Counted from the first letter of the stretch, positions 1-12,606 are shown. The stretch: 64,000 nt of DNA from Paramarasmius palmivorus (GCA_037176845.1 JAYKXP010000007.1:930001-994000), one strand, 5' to 3'. Made by a program: numbers and translations. Notes: generated by a model from the sequence alone, not told the origin.

Positions 1-892
1 AACGGGAACGTTCATATCATACTCGTTGCGCGTGGCAGGGACGCAGCGGAGAAAATTCTGGAAGGAATGGTTCGGCCCTTGGATGGAAGAAAAGTACTGC
101 GGGTGTTCATTCAGTGCGATGTTGCATTGATGAAGAATGCTGAAGCTGCTGTCGCCGAGATCCAAGCTCTCCTCCAGGCAAACCAACTTCCGCAGAAAAT
201 CAACTTCCTCTTCCTTTCCGCCGGATACGCCTCCTTCAGTGACCGCCGTAACGATACGGAAGAGGGAATCGACCATCAACTGGTGCTGAGGTACTATCAC
301 CGGTTCAAGTTCATCAGGGAGACCCTTCCTCTTTTACATGCAGCGAAGGATGTTGGAGAAGATGCAAAGGTGGTTTCGTGTCTGGGTGCGGGTGCTAAGT
401 GGCCTTGGGTGCCAAAGGATGGAGATTTCGGGTATAAGAAGAGGAAGAATGGTCCTGGTTTCCATGCACCGTTGGTCAGTGCTGTATATGGGGATCTCGC
501 TGTTGAGGTGCGTCTCGGGAACCTGCACTCTACTGAAACAGCGCTAACTCTTAACAATGATATAGGGCTTCGCCTCCCATAACCCAGGCATCTCATTCAC
601 ACATATGAACCCCTGGTTTGTTCGTACGCAACAATTCAACAATAAGCGACAGATATCACCGACCAAGTGGTATGCAAAGTTCTTGAACCCGATCATCGTG
701 TTCTTTTGGTCATTCTTTTCTCTGTCAGAAGAGGAAAGCGCGGAGTATTTCCTATATGCGCTTCTACATGGGGACGCTGGTGCACACTGGAGGGATAACC
801 GAGCTAAAGAGATTGGGTTCAGAGTCAATGGTGTGGACAAAGAAGCCTTTTGGAGGCATTCAATGGAGGAGACGAGGAGAAGAACAGTTTAG
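1..892 (+). CDS. Short-chain dehydrogenase/reductase-like protein, 5' end outside window
   Basis: The frame is already open at base 1, so the start and the dinucleotide-binding glycine motif lie upstream of the window. The readable part runs to a TAG ending at 892, with one 58-nt GT-AG intron at about 508-565 (phase 0). It resembles fungal SDR-like oxidoreductases: an NFLFLSAG strand, then a serine-rich stretch, then SAVYGDLAVE followed after the intron by a segment containing GISFTHMNPW. The Tyr of the SDR catalytic motif is present, but the usual YxxxK lysine is not; the sequence reads YGDLAVE, which I believe is common in this fungal subfamily. Substrate is unknown. Activity as a classical SDR is uncertain because of the missing Lys. 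Confidence 0.75.
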
Positions 893-2665
893 CTATCACT
901 TTGTCTTCTTAAAGACTTACGTCCGGTGCATTCTGGAAACGACCACGTCGTCGGGCTACATCTGAATCTCTTGCAATCTCAGAGGTGTCTTTTTTCCCTG
1001 TTTATTTTTGCTTCAATTTTGACAGCCCTCAGCCTTACCGGTGAACAGTTCTTTCAATTAATCAAGTCAGATATCTGATTGCTTAATGTAGGCACCATCT
1101 AATTAGCCTCTGTTTGACAATATATTTTGAGCTGACTGTTCCGTCACGACGGCACCGTTTAGCACCGTTTCCAGTCCTTTCAAGGTCATTCAAACAGCAA
1201 TCTCAAGCGTAAGATGCTTCTTGAGGACCCCATTATGGACGTCGACCCTGACTATTCCACCTTTCTGAAGACTGACTCAAGCGTATTCAAAACAAAACAT
1301 CGGTTTACTGTAAGTAGGTAGCACCCTTCCATGGCCGGCTTTACTCACTTTTGGACATGATAGTTCGTATGCAGTGTGTAATCGCGCAACCGAAACCTTG
1401 TTATAACATGCCTTCGAAAGCGTGAATAATGCGGAGGCATGATAAAGTCCATCCGGTCGTTACGCGTACATCATATGCTAGATATTCGGAACAGGCGATA
1501 ACGGGCACTGTGGGTGGGGCAAGTGTGCACAATTCTCGCCAGCTTCCTACAGGCTCCCACAAGCCATACATTGATCGAAGTGCACTGGCAATATGGCCTG
1601 CTGCCTCGTGATACCAACAACACGGCTCATACAATCATTCCACACACACAGTCAAAATTCGAAGTGGGGAACAAGTTCGGATAAGCATAAAGTGCTATTT
1701 AGCTCCCCTCACTCATGGCTTCTATGGTTTAAGCTGAATTTATAAACCATTCAATTCTGTTCTCGGTTGCTTACTACTAGCCGAGAATATGCCCAGGGAT
1801 TTCCCTTCCCGCTTTGACACCGCTGGAAGGGAGTTACGCCCAATATATGTTGAGATGGCCACCCTAGTGCCAGCCAGGACCATGCCGGGATACAAACACA
1901 TCGCAACGACGTCGACGATGATGTTTATCACCCTCGGGCGGTATGTCGCTTTACACGCCTGTCTGATCCTGATATTCAGTGGCTGTCAAATGGTCCTTGG
2001 TGGTCGCTTGGTGGTCATTTGAGAGTTTCTGTCCCCTCCGGAGTACCGTCGGATGCTAGCACGTTCCGGTGAAACTCCCGTATCTTCGCAAATTTTGCCC
2101 GTCTATTGAGCATCGTTTGCTTGCCTATGGGTGTCAAGCGCTAAGTCCGCCAGCCAGTGCATGCTGTCTGCTAGTCCTGCCGTTTCGGCGGAGAGCCAAG
2201 GCATGACGTCGATGCCGAAGGTCAAAAAAGCGTCCGATATTACTCCTGGGCCTTGGAGCTTGGAGGCAGAGTCTAGACCGTGTCTCATGTGCCTTTTTCA
2301 CGGTTGTGGGGGATTCGACTGCTTTGAGCTTCTACAATGCGGTTGCTTGTTCAGGGAAAAGAGATAAATCTGTTTCAACATGACTGGTGGTATGCTATGC
2401 AGAACTGACGAGAATAGAGTCTTAGGTACATGGTCTGAGTTGCACAGCGCTGAGAAACAGGGTCTCGATTACCGGAATTGTTCAGATGTACGAAACATTT
2501 ACCCACGGCTATAGATTCATTTTTGTCCTCTCTTCTCACCATCTTCCTCATCGTCGACATTGACACGGTCAGACCCCCAGGTGCTGTCGAATGCACCCTT
2601 GGCTGGTGGGATCCCTGTCTGGAAGCTCATCAAACACAAGCAAATGCGACGACAGAGCTAACGCC
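893..2665. other. Intergenic, 1.8 kb, no convincing gene
   Basis: No open frame here has recognisable protein character. Around 1213-1310 a short ATG frame rich in Asp and Thr runs into a GTAAGT donor, which could be the first exon of a decayed gene or a small spliced ORF; it stops shortly after the only nearby acceptor. The last few hundred bases are presumably the promoter of the downstream histidine kinase. An in-frame ATG at 2591 could lengthen that protein by 25 residues. Confidence 0.5.
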
Positions 2666-5600
2666 ATGATGGAAAAAAAGGAATCTGGCGTTATGAAACT
2701 TCCACCTCCCGTAACCTCGCACCACTCAGCATCTAGTCGTCGTTCAAAACGGCCGCTTCGGTCGAGAGCAATGTCGTTATGGTATGGCTTCACACGAAGA
2801 TTACGAGCAGACGACCTCTCGCCGTCGTCATCCAATACTGCGCCGGAAGAGCCTCAAACCGACGACGTTGAAGACGACTGGAGGGAAACGACAGAAGCTG
2901 GACGGACGGAAAAGGTTGTTGTAGATCAGTCGTGGGCAAGTGGACGAGGAGGAAGCAAGGTGATTGAGAGCAGCGCTAGCTCAGACCAGGACCCGGTTGG
3001 GGATTCAAAATCTGGCGGCACACCACAAGGTCTCATATTGCAGGGAGTGCATGACAAAGAGAGTTCGGTAGTACGGCATGGGTTTTGGTCGATGGCGACA
3101 CCGCTAATACAAATACGATATCGACTATGGCCTCTCATAGCGGAATTCTTCTTCCCTCGACCGTTCGAAGGATCAGCTGAAGACCAATACCGAAGTGTAC
3201 GTGTTAGTCTCCCACATTAAAGCTATTGATCTCACAGCACTGCATCGTGTAGGAAGACTGGCAGTCGAAGAAAAAGCTTGCACTAATTGCTTCTTTGTGG
3301 TTTGTGGTGAACTGGGGACTTGGGCTTTGGTTCGTGCCTCGGCCACTGACGGTCGTGGACCAAGTTCTTTATTACGGGGTACGTCTTTCATCTGATAGTA
3401 ACAGGCTGCAAACGTTGCTCACACTATGCATAGCTTGGTCCAGCTCTCACGGTACCAGTATTGTGAGCTTCTTCCATGACAGTAATGTAATCCATCTAAC
3501 TTTCTTTGGTCATAGCTTCATGGTTATGTTCGACTTCCCTCGTCACGGTAGATTCTTCTACCAATTATTCGCAGGAATCATGATCTGGATTTGGTGCGTG
3601 TATCTGTCACGATTTTCTTCGTTGTACGTACTAATCGTCCGCTGGTCGTTAACAGGGCGTTCCAGATCATCATTGTCATGTATATGTCTTTTTTTGTTGA
3701 CCTATATTTCTGTGACTAACTGCCTTCGTCCTTGTCAAGGTATGGATGTGGCGTTTACAACAGCGCCCACGCCTTTTTAGGTTGCTCTTCCAAGAGGGAT
3801 TTTATCGGGGTACTCTATTATACAACCGCGCCGCCGACGATCGGGATGTTTGCCCTCAAGATGAACAGGTTGACTGCCTTTATCGGTGCTGCATCCTTCT
3901 TCGCTGTGTAATGATTCTTCTTTCCTGGTCTCTTCTCTCCTAACAAATTGTGCCCAGATCTTGTTCATTAATGATACCTGACCGCGATACTTGGATAAGA
4001 AGTGAGTACTTGTCAATTTGGGTTTGTTTTCCGCTAATTGCGTTGGTATAGCAATGATCAATTTTGCCGTTTACCATGGGGTACTGCTTTACGTGCACAA
4101 TATCATTGAGAAGGTCCGATTATCCCTACTTACCATTAAGAACACACGATTAACATTTCGCAGAATGAACGTAGGATGTTTTCACTCAGAGTGCAAGTGA
4201 AGATGCAGTTCAAGGTACGTTTGCGGGCATAGTATACAAAGCATGGTTCTTATTATTTTATTAGGCCACCCAACGGGCTCAGATCAATGAGCGCAAAACT
4301 GCAGAATCGAAGTATCGCTTGACATCGTAAGTCCATAGTCATTCAATAATCTCTAATTCGGATCTTACTCGTCTTCCATCCGAACAGCTACGTCTTCCAT
4401 GAAGTCAGAGTGCCATTAAACACTGCCCGTACGTCATTCAACGCAGACTGTAAGACACTGCTAATAATTACTGTACAGTCCTCGCGGTGCAGAATATGGG
4501 AGCTTCAGGCACAGTGTCTCCCGAAGTCAATGACGAATTTGATGCTCTTAAGGGTAGCTTGGGGATGATGGCTCAGGGTACGTCGTGGTCCTTTCATTTC
4601 TCACCTTCGTTAACGCCGAGGTCGACAGTGCTCAACGATGTATTGGACTTGTGAGGTCACTCCCCTAATCTGACGTCAAACTACTGACTTCTATCTGATA
4701 GTAACAAGATGGATAGTGGTCAGTTTGAGCTTGTCAACAGGGTATGTCGTCACCTTTTCAGCTTCAGCGAAGAGTATCCGATCAACTCACACCTCGGTCA
4801 CCTAGCCTTATGTGTTCCATCAAGCTATGCGGTCACTTTTCTTGACAATACGGATGAATACCGATGCGAAGAAGCTCAAGCTGATCGCCGACTTGGACCC
4901 TAGAATTGACCTAGTGCGTTCCCCTTGAAGGTGTATGACGAATGATAGGGTTTAAGACTTGTCTACTAGGTCGCTCGACGTGCAGCATACCACGCTATGG
5001 GTGAACAAGAAGAGGCCATTGCAACTCATCTCCGTGAGCATCCCGATGTTGACGGAGTGGTCATCGGTGATGAAGCCAGGTTCAGGCAAATAGTTAACAA
5101 TCTGGCCAGGTCGGTACATTTCGTCCGATCGTTGGCATTTAGCTGACCTGATCGTTCTTCCTCTGTCAGTAACGCCTGCAAATTTACTTCCGAAGGAGGC
5201 ACGGTCTCTATATCTACGCGATTAATCTTGCCTTCTGTGGGACCCGATGGCGTTGCGGTGCATGATGATTCAATGGACACGATGGCGGCGCAATTATCTG
5301 CGTCCCGACTTGCTCAGCATAATATCAATCATGCAAAGGACAAGACCGCGCCGCCGCCGACGATTCTTGTCCGTATCGAGGTTTCGGATACGGGGTGTGG
5401 TATCGAACCTTCTGAGCTTGCTCGTGGTAAATTGTTCTGTGAGAAATTTTTCCATTGCCACTTTGAACGTCCGACTAACCTATAGTCTAGCTGCCTTTAA
5501 TCAAACTGAACAGGGTCGACAACAAGGTGGAAAAGGTACCGGTCTGGGTTTGGCATTGGTTAGGAATATTGTCAAACTCAGCGGGGGCCGTCTTGGTGTG

Positions 5601-7064
5601 TGTTCGGAGGTCGGCAAGGGATCGACGTTCTGGGTCGAGTTGCCTCTCGGAGTGGGAAGACGAGCGCTGATACCTTCAGGTTTTGGTCACGACTATGAAA
5701 GTGACGGTTCGATGACTTCAGATCTGGTCAAAGTCCGTCATGCAGCAAGGTCGAATGTGTCGGCTCCTGCAATGACACATAGTTCGCTGCCTATGGCTGT
5801 TGACGCCGCTGCTCTGAGTGCATCAGAGATATCTGGTATACCTAAGCCTCAAGAGGAGACTCATAGTACACTGATGGAGCAAAGTATGTACTGTGTTCAT
5901 TCGTCGACTCAGTGACTTATCTGCCTTATTTAGATGGTAGCATCGAACTCTTGGTCACTCGACAAGACTCGCGGTCGCCGAGTTTAATACCACGGTCACC
6001 GGGTGGTAGTTCTGTGTCTACTAAGGCCAGTCCACTATCTACGCCCGAAAAGGAGATCGACCAACCATCGCCAAAACTCGACTCTTCGTTAGTTTTGGAG
6101 GGGCATGAAGCAGAGCCAGAGTCAACACCAAGAGATTCGGCTGTCTCAGAAATGCCAAATTCTCAGCCGCCGCGACAATGGGAACCTGATATAACAGAAA
6201 GTAACCCTCCAGACGCCTCGAGGTCTTCATCACCTTCTCGGCGTCCCCAACATATCGTTCTTCCCCCACAGACTGTGATGCGCACCGTCTCCCAAGCACT
6301 CACAGCATCCTCAAACTCCACAGCAGTCTCCTCATCATCCCCTTCTCCCATGTCCACCTTTGACAACGCCTTCAGCCGAACCAGCTCATCCTCTGTGTCT
6401 TCCACGTGTGACATCACGCCTGGCTTGCCTGTGCTCGTCGTTGACGATGACAGATTGACAAGGAAACAGATGGAGAAGCTCTTGTCAAGGATGGGATGTC
6501 AGGTGTCTGTTGCGGAGAATGGTGAGCTCGCACTGAGGGCGATATTGGGGACGACATATACGCCTTCGTTATTGAAGACTGTGTCGTTTGATCAGGTTGG
6601 GTCGGAGGGGTACTTTGGCCTATCTGATGGTCATGCTACTGGGTCTGAGAGACCAAGTCATAGAAGAACGGCTAGTCGTAATGAGAGTTCGGAAACCAAG
6701 TATGCGGTAGTGTTCCTTGATAATCAGATGCCCAGGTGAGCGTGGGTTAAGTTGAGGTTTTGGGTGGTGCATCTGACCTTTTGAATTGCAGCGTTTCTGG
6801 AATACAGGCTGTACAGATATTGCGGCATAAGGGAAGGAAGGACTATGTCGTCGGTCTGACTGGGAACGCATTGATACCTGATCAAGAGGAGTATTTGAGG
6901 GCAGGAGTGGACCAGTAAGGTTTCCGCGCGTAATCCGTCATCAAGTTTACTGACCTTGACCCTTCTTCAGTGTCCTCACCAAACCAGTGTTTGAGGCGCA
7001 AGTCAGAGATGTTCTGAAGCAAGCCTCTTTACGACACAAGCCACGAAAAGTCCACACGCCTTGA
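2666..7064 (+). CDS. Membrane-bound hybrid sensor histidine kinase
   Basis: A two-component phosphorelay sensor: autophosphorylation on His, then transfer to its own receiver Asp. I model 21 exons giving 1097 residues, with the frame consistent throughout. After a polar N-terminus of about 177 residues come five to six membrane segments (roughly 180-370), then the dimerisation box YVFHEVRVPLN (His396). The kinase N box reads FRQIVNNLASNACKFT, G1 is SDTGCGIEP and G2 is GKGTGLGLAL. A Ser/Pro-rich linker leads to a C-terminal receiver with VVDDDR (Asp929-931), the acceptor strand VFLDNQMP (Asp1021), LT and TKP (Lys1071). All catalytic residues are present. The receiver carries a Ser-rich insertion of about 50 residues before the acceptor Asp. 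I start at 2666 because its context (GCC before the ATG) is good; 2591 is possible. The membrane topology resembles agaric hybrid kinases; the signal sensed is unknown. Confidence 0.93.
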
Positions 7065-7528
7065 TTTGCGCATCTATATCTGTTATCTCGCATCCCACCT
7101 CTTGTTATTCGCTTTGGATTGGAACTTGCTGGCTCTGGTATGGTTTGATATGGTTCAATTGTACTATAATGCACACTGCACACCGGGACTCTATTGGTCG
7201 CATTGTATCTCATTCTCGTCGATCTACATCAAGCATAATATCAAACCCATTTACTGCTGTCGTCTTTATCTTATTCATCCCTAGTTATTTACCTGTGCAT
7301 GTTGTATATCACCCCGAAAATAGAACCTTACGAATCGTTGGAATATGCCATAGGTAGTCGAAAAGCTGGACAATGCCACTCGGAGGAATTGCCGGAAATT
7401 TCTATTGTTCCTGTAAGTAGGTTTTTGTGGATCCACACTTTGGGTCACGTTCGGGGTCGGCCGAATCAAGGCATCCTCTCGACCCGTACTTTGTAACATC
7501 ACCACCACCTTTCCTTTTCCCTTCTTGC
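7065..7528. other. Intergenic between kinase and Ran-binding gene
   Basis: 464 nt between two genes on the same strand. It must hold the kinase 3' end and the promoter of the next gene. I see no conserved structure or additional coding frame. Confidence 0.5.
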
Positions 7529-9620
7529 ATGTCTGATTTACCTCGGCCTCGGACACCCGATTCGGGTCTGCAACACAGAAATTCTCCTCCACCATCTCCC
7601 CCATCTCCTACCTTTACAGAGACAGGTCAGTCGTCTCTCTTTATCGGCAGCATTTTTGCTTCGTTATTGACTCTATACACGTTCACAGAAGCGAAACAAT
7701 CCAGAAAGCGCGAACGAGAAGTATCGCTAGAACCTGCAGGAAGCTCAATATCGTCTAGTGTACGTGTTTGTTGGCATAGCATTCGTCGAGACGACTCGGT
7801 TGATATTCAACATTCTCACACAGAACGATCCCGAAGTCAAACAGAAAGATACTCGTACACCTGCAAAAAAGAACCGTATACATCTAGGTTCCACTGCTGA
7901 AGAAGAAGACCATGGTTCAGGCTCGCGATCCAGGTCCAACTCTCCACCAATCAGTATGTCGCCTCCGACAGAGATGAAAATCAGGGTTCGGCAAATTAGC
8001 CAAGGTGTGGAGGACTTGAGTTGGCGAAGTCGTGTGCAGGGAGTCAATAAGGAACAGGCTGGGGTGGCCGAATCGATCAAGGAGGATGTCCAGGATGCCA
8101 ACATGACCGACGACCAGCAAGCGCCTTCGGTACCCATGGCCAATGCTCCCGAAAACCACGCCAATGATAAGGAAACAACAACGAATGGTTCTGGGGATAC
8201 TACCCCTCCAGAGATTTCACAAGACTCAGTCATGTTGACTTCACGTCGCGATTCGGAATCCGATAGTGGAGACAAGGATAAAGGTCTCAAACGTAAATAC
8301 TTGGAGCGTGGCACTAGTGCTGGTCCACAAGACGAGACGGCGGACAAACCTTCCGAGTCCACCAAACGTCAAAGAGACGACGCAAACAAGGATGATAATC
8401 CTCGGGAAACCAAGAGACCTTCTCCACCGCCAGAAAGCGAGAAAACAGCTACACCTGCAGCAGCACCCAAACTTGTATGTTCCGTTCGTCTCTTCGGCTA
8501 ACCCGGAATACAAATTGATTTACGTTACAGAGTGGTTTCATGGCTTATGCCTCCAACAGCTCTCCTTTCGCTTCTGTGAAGGGCCAAAACATATTCTCCT
8601 CATCCAAACCTTCACCACCGTCTTCCAAACCCACAACACCTTTGTCGCAGTCGCCTTTCGCGCCAGAACCGTCCACATCCTCCACAACCCCAGCGAAGCG
8701 TTCCGGATTTGAAGCCTTCGCATCATCAGCCTCGCCATTCCTCACGGCTACTCGATCCAAGTCGCCGGTTTTAGGCTCCACCTCCAAGTTTGGAAGGAGC
8801 AAGTCACCTCCGCGACGAGCCACTCCAGTAAGCTCCAACGCGTTTTCGTCCTATGCCAGTAGTGGCATGCAGGGCTTCGGTTTGCCTCCTCAAAAACGTG
8901 CGCGTGCAGGCTCCCCAGGCTCAACGAGTTCCGTGGAGAGGAGTACATCTACACCTGTTCTTGGCGGCGTTGGTCAAGATAGCGGAGCAGAGGACGATAG
9001 AGATGAACGTCCGCGTTCTACATTCGGAGAAAGGCTGAGAGCCGGGAAAGACGAAGATGAGGGATCAGGCGCCGATGAAGATAACCCCAGGATGCATTTG
9101 ACCGAACAAGAAGGTGAGTGATACAGTTGTCTTCTCAGAGCACCAGCTGACTACTGCTTCTAGTTGCCACCGGTGAAGAGGAAGAAGAGACCATACACCA
9201 AGTTAGAGGTAAACTATTCTACCTGGCCGAAGGGGCATGGAAAGAACGAGGCACTGGTCTTCTCAAGTTAAATGTTCGAGCTTCTGATGGAGGAGGTGCT
9301 CGTTTGGGTGAGTCATAGGTTGTATTATTCAACAACGGCAACATCTGATCGTGATCATCCATAGTCATGCGAAAAGAAGCGGTGTACACCGTAATACTCA
9401 ATGTGACACTGTTCCATGGCATGCGTTGTAATATTGCCCAAGATCCACGATACCTCAGGTTCAGTGTTATTGAGGACGGTAATACAACGCATTATAACCT
9501 TAGAGTATGTGTTCTTTGATTCGTTGCACATCTTGTTGACGACCCCCTTTCCAGCTGGCTAATGCCAAAATTGCTGCGGAACTCATGGAGGAAATTCACG
9601 CCAATCTCCCATCTGCATGA
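7529..9620 (+). CDS. RanBP3/Yrb2/Hba1-like Ran-binding protein
   Basis: Seven exons give 583 residues with all phases matching. The first three quarters are low-complexity and polar: Pro/Ser-rich N-terminus, Lys/Arg clusters such as SRKREREV and LKRKYLER that could be nuclear localisation signals, and phenylalanine-containing SGF, SPF and IFSSS patches reminiscent of nucleoporin-like linkers. The C-terminal about 140 residues form a Ran-binding domain: GEEEEETIHQVRGKLFYL, then WKERGTGLLKLNV, MRKEAVYTVILNV and the tail to LPSA. In the family these proteins bind Ran-GTP and Crm1 and assist nuclear export. The long disordered N-terminus and C-terminal RanBD fit Yrb2/RanBP3 better than the short RanBP1/Yrb1, but Nup2-type proteins also carry RanBDs, so no symbol is assigned. 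Confidence 0.88.
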
Positions 9621-11398
9621 ACTTGAATAAGTCTATGCTAATTAAACCACCTTCTCGGTATTTATGGACTGCAGTCGACTGGATTTTGCAACCGTACTTA
9701 TCCCTTGAACCAATCCCCGCGATCATCGCTACGGTTCACGAACTCTTTCCTGATTTCTTCCAAATCCTTCTGACGACCTACTTACATATACAAAGCACTT
9801 CCTGTGCTATCCAATCGTAATCTACATATGCGAATTTGTTTTCACTCGTCAGCTAGGACGTCCTGTAAAGTAATGATTCTACGAACACGAACACGAAATC
9901 CGTTCTTATTCTACACCACCAATTTGAAAGGATATTAGAATGATACGTTGTTTCTGACAGCAAAAAAGCGTACCATCATGATATTGCTTTCCGATGCTGA
10001 CGACAGCAAACCGATATCCAGCCGGCTGGATTTTCCCGGCCTCCGAATGATGTCCTTTTGACATTTCGTCAAAGTCCATTTAACGTTCCTCTTCCATGTC
10101 CTTCTCACATCTCCATCCCTTCGCTTTGCATCGACGACACTTCAATTTTCTCTCCAAGTTCAAAAATCAGGCCACATGGTTCGTGAGAAACAGGGCTTTT
10201 TCGTATAAGCGGCTGCCACGTCGCACAATGCTCTTCACTTCACACCACATCTTTGTTCCACCAAGTTCCTTTCCGAGTCTGAGCTCAGTTTGGCTTCGAC
10301 GTTCCAGAATATCGTGCGTGTCCAATCCTACAAGAAGACTATATCTGACTTTTATTCTCTCAGTGATCATTCAAACTCGGCTGCTTGGTGTCTGCGTCTG
10401 TCATCGGTATCTTCAGATTATTTTACTCATTCAATGTCATTCGCGGACTCATCTTTCTTCTCTGGTTCCAGATTCCTTTCCAGGTTCACTTTGGCTCCAA
10501 CTTTGGTATCTGAGTTGTGATTATGGTGCGTCAGTTCTATCTTCAGATCCTGGTTATCGTACTCATTCAAAGACTCGCGTCGTCAGTTTTCAGGTAATTC
10601 TGTTCGTGTTTTGCATTGTCGAAGTTAGCTTTAGAATTTACTCGCGAGGTGGCTGTCTGGTCATGCCTGATTTCTGAAGGATCAAAGGTGTGTCGCCAAG
10701 TTCCATCCGTTGGTATAATTCTGAATTTCTGATTTATTTGTTGTAGGGCTGCGAGCTAAACATACCACACTTTTATGACCTTTCCCGCTGTAGTCGCTCT
10801 GAAGGTATAGTACCTGTACCAATCACATTATGTATTATTACTAGTCCTAAGTATCTTGTACTACATGTGTATTAAATCTACTATTGTGAATGGAACAGTT
10901 ATTGAGATTCGTCTATTTAATGCCCAAGAAGTGACCCTAAAGCGCTTTTGAAGGTGGGTACCCAGGAAGGGAAACCCGAATAGTGTCTGGAATCGCATAA
11001 GCGTAAAAGCTCTTTGGAATATCAAAAGGATGTCCCAGTGCAATGTGAACTTGACATGGAGCCATATAACACAAAAGTGATTGATGATCTGACATTCTAG
11101 GAACATCCCGGGAACGGACCGAGGACGTCACTTTCGCTTCAGCGAAATACCACACTGGTGATCTCCCTGAAACATCCTACCAGAACCGTGGTGTACGGTG
11201 ACACGTTGGCGAGCGCAGTGTCAAGTTCTCACGCACAGGCTCCTTGAATAACTATGCCACGAAACCTTTTACCTCTTCCTTTCCCTTCTCTTCTACATAA
11301 ACCCCTTCCGAAGTTTATATCTTGACGGTGGCAGGTTCAGCGGGCGTATGACAAGGCAGAATTGAAGAAATCCCCGAATTCTTCCAGTCACCAGCTCC
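9621..11398. other. Intergenic, 1.8 kb, pyrimidine-rich, with degenerate direct repeats
   Basis: A 193-codon frame (10096-10677) is open but rich in His, Arg, Ser and Phe without domain character, and I do not call it a gene. The region is C/T-rich. Two similar segments at about 10394-10440 and 10527-10577 share a GCGTC start, TCTTCAGAT in the middle and ACTCATTCAA at the end. It may hold the leader of the next gene or a non-coding transcript. Confidence 0.4.
10394..10577 (+). repeat. Degenerate direct repeat pair, about 45 bp each, 130 bp apart
   Basis: Copy one is about 10394-10440 and copy two about 10527-10577. Shared blocks in order are GCGTC, TATCTTCAGAT and ACTCATTCAA, with a variable spacer between the last two. 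A third weak CATTCAA match lies near 10369. This is internal repetition in a non-coding region; no mobile-element ends are visible. Confidence 0.4.
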
Positions 11399-12606
11399 AT
11401 GGATAACACGTCGCTCGTTTATGCAGGGGTCGCAACTCTAGCCTGCGGTTTATTATCGGTGAGTTCTTCATTCAAGGACCTCTCTTCTATGATGAAAACC
11501 CGTTTTCATCCTTGTTCTTCGAGCTCCGAGCCATCTTCGGATGTTGCGTCGGGGTGTTGACGACAAACTCGGGTCGGGCAGTTTGCCTTGAACTGACAAG
11601 AATTACTTTCAACTGTTTGCTTCTTTGTGGCTCTCAACTGATAAAAACCGTAGCTATACGCGTGTCTTATAATCTGGTCACCAGAGCCCATCATAACCAG
11701 AGAATCCGAAAAGAAATACCGCTCTCATGCGTCCCCCAACAAACCCCTGCCTTTGACCCCTCTCCAAGATCCCAAAACCGTAGACCTCACGGTGGTGATC
11801 CCAGCTTACAATGAGACTGAACGTCTCCCGGATATGTTAGCTGCCGCTATCGACCATCTCAAGTCCTTGAAAAAGAAACGAACGTTCGAGGTTCTCATCG
11901 TGGATGATGGGTCTTCAGATGATACCAGCGCTGCGTCGTTGAAGCTTGCTGGTAAATACCCAAGCTGCGATATCAGAGTGGTGACGCTGGAGAAGAATTT
12001 GGGAAAAGGAGGTGCCGTTAGGCACGGGATGTTGTTTAGCGGTGGAGAGCGGTTGTTGATGGTCGATGCAGATGGTGCCAGCCGTTTTAACGATTTGGAG
12101 CTGCTATGGGAAGCCATGGACAAGATTGCGCCTAACAGTGCGCCTGGCGTGGTTGTTGGAAGTAGAGCGCATCTTGTCAAGACCGAGGCGGTAGTTAAGG
12201 TACGGTTTGGCTAGTCGTTCAGTATCTCGTTTCTGACTTCAGCCTACAGCGTTCGCTCTTGCGAAACATTCTCATGTACGGCTTGCACACCATTCTTCGG
12301 ATTGTTGGTGTCGGACATATTCGCGATACCCAATGCGGATTCAAGCTCTTCTCTCGTTCTGCCGCCAGACAGATATTTCCAGCGCAACACCTTCCGACGT
12401 GGATATTTGATGTGGAGTTATTGCTTTTGGCTAAGCAACTTGGGATTCCGGTTGCTGAAGTCCCAATAGAGTGGCACGAAGTTGCCGGCAGCAAGCTCAA
12501 TGTGATGACTGCTTCGCTGCAGATGCTGCGCGATCTCTTAATCGTCAGGGCAAACCACTTGCTGGGAAGATGGTCAGCGACGCCTCTTAAGGGCAAGACA
12601 GAGTAA
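11399..12606 (+). CDS. alg5: Dolichyl-phosphate beta-glucosyltransferase
   Basis: Family GT2 enzyme of the ER membrane that moves glucose from UDP-glucose to dolichyl phosphate, making Dol-P-Glc for the last steps of N-glycan precursor assembly. Three exons (11399-11458, 11654-12199, 12250-12606) give 320 residues, close to the family length. One N-terminal membrane anchor is followed by VDLTVVIPAYNETERLP, the nucleotide-binding LIVDDGSSDDT, KNLGKGGAVRHGM and the metal-binding VDADGASRF. The later part includes DTQCGFKLFSR and the DVELLLLAK segment, typical of ALG5. Intron 1, in the membrane-anchor region, is 195 nt, much longer than the usual 50-60 nt here. The start has an ATGG context and gives a correct anchor. 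Confidence 0.95.

Noticed and set aside
7281..7604. 107-codon minus-strand frame before the Ran-binding gene
   Set aside because: It overlaps the promoter and first exon of a well-supported gene on the other strand; no domain.
10096..10677. 193-codon plus-strand open frame
   Set aside because: Composition is that of C/T-rich DNA read in frame (His, Arg, Ser, Phe, Leu); no domain, no matching introns and poor codon character.
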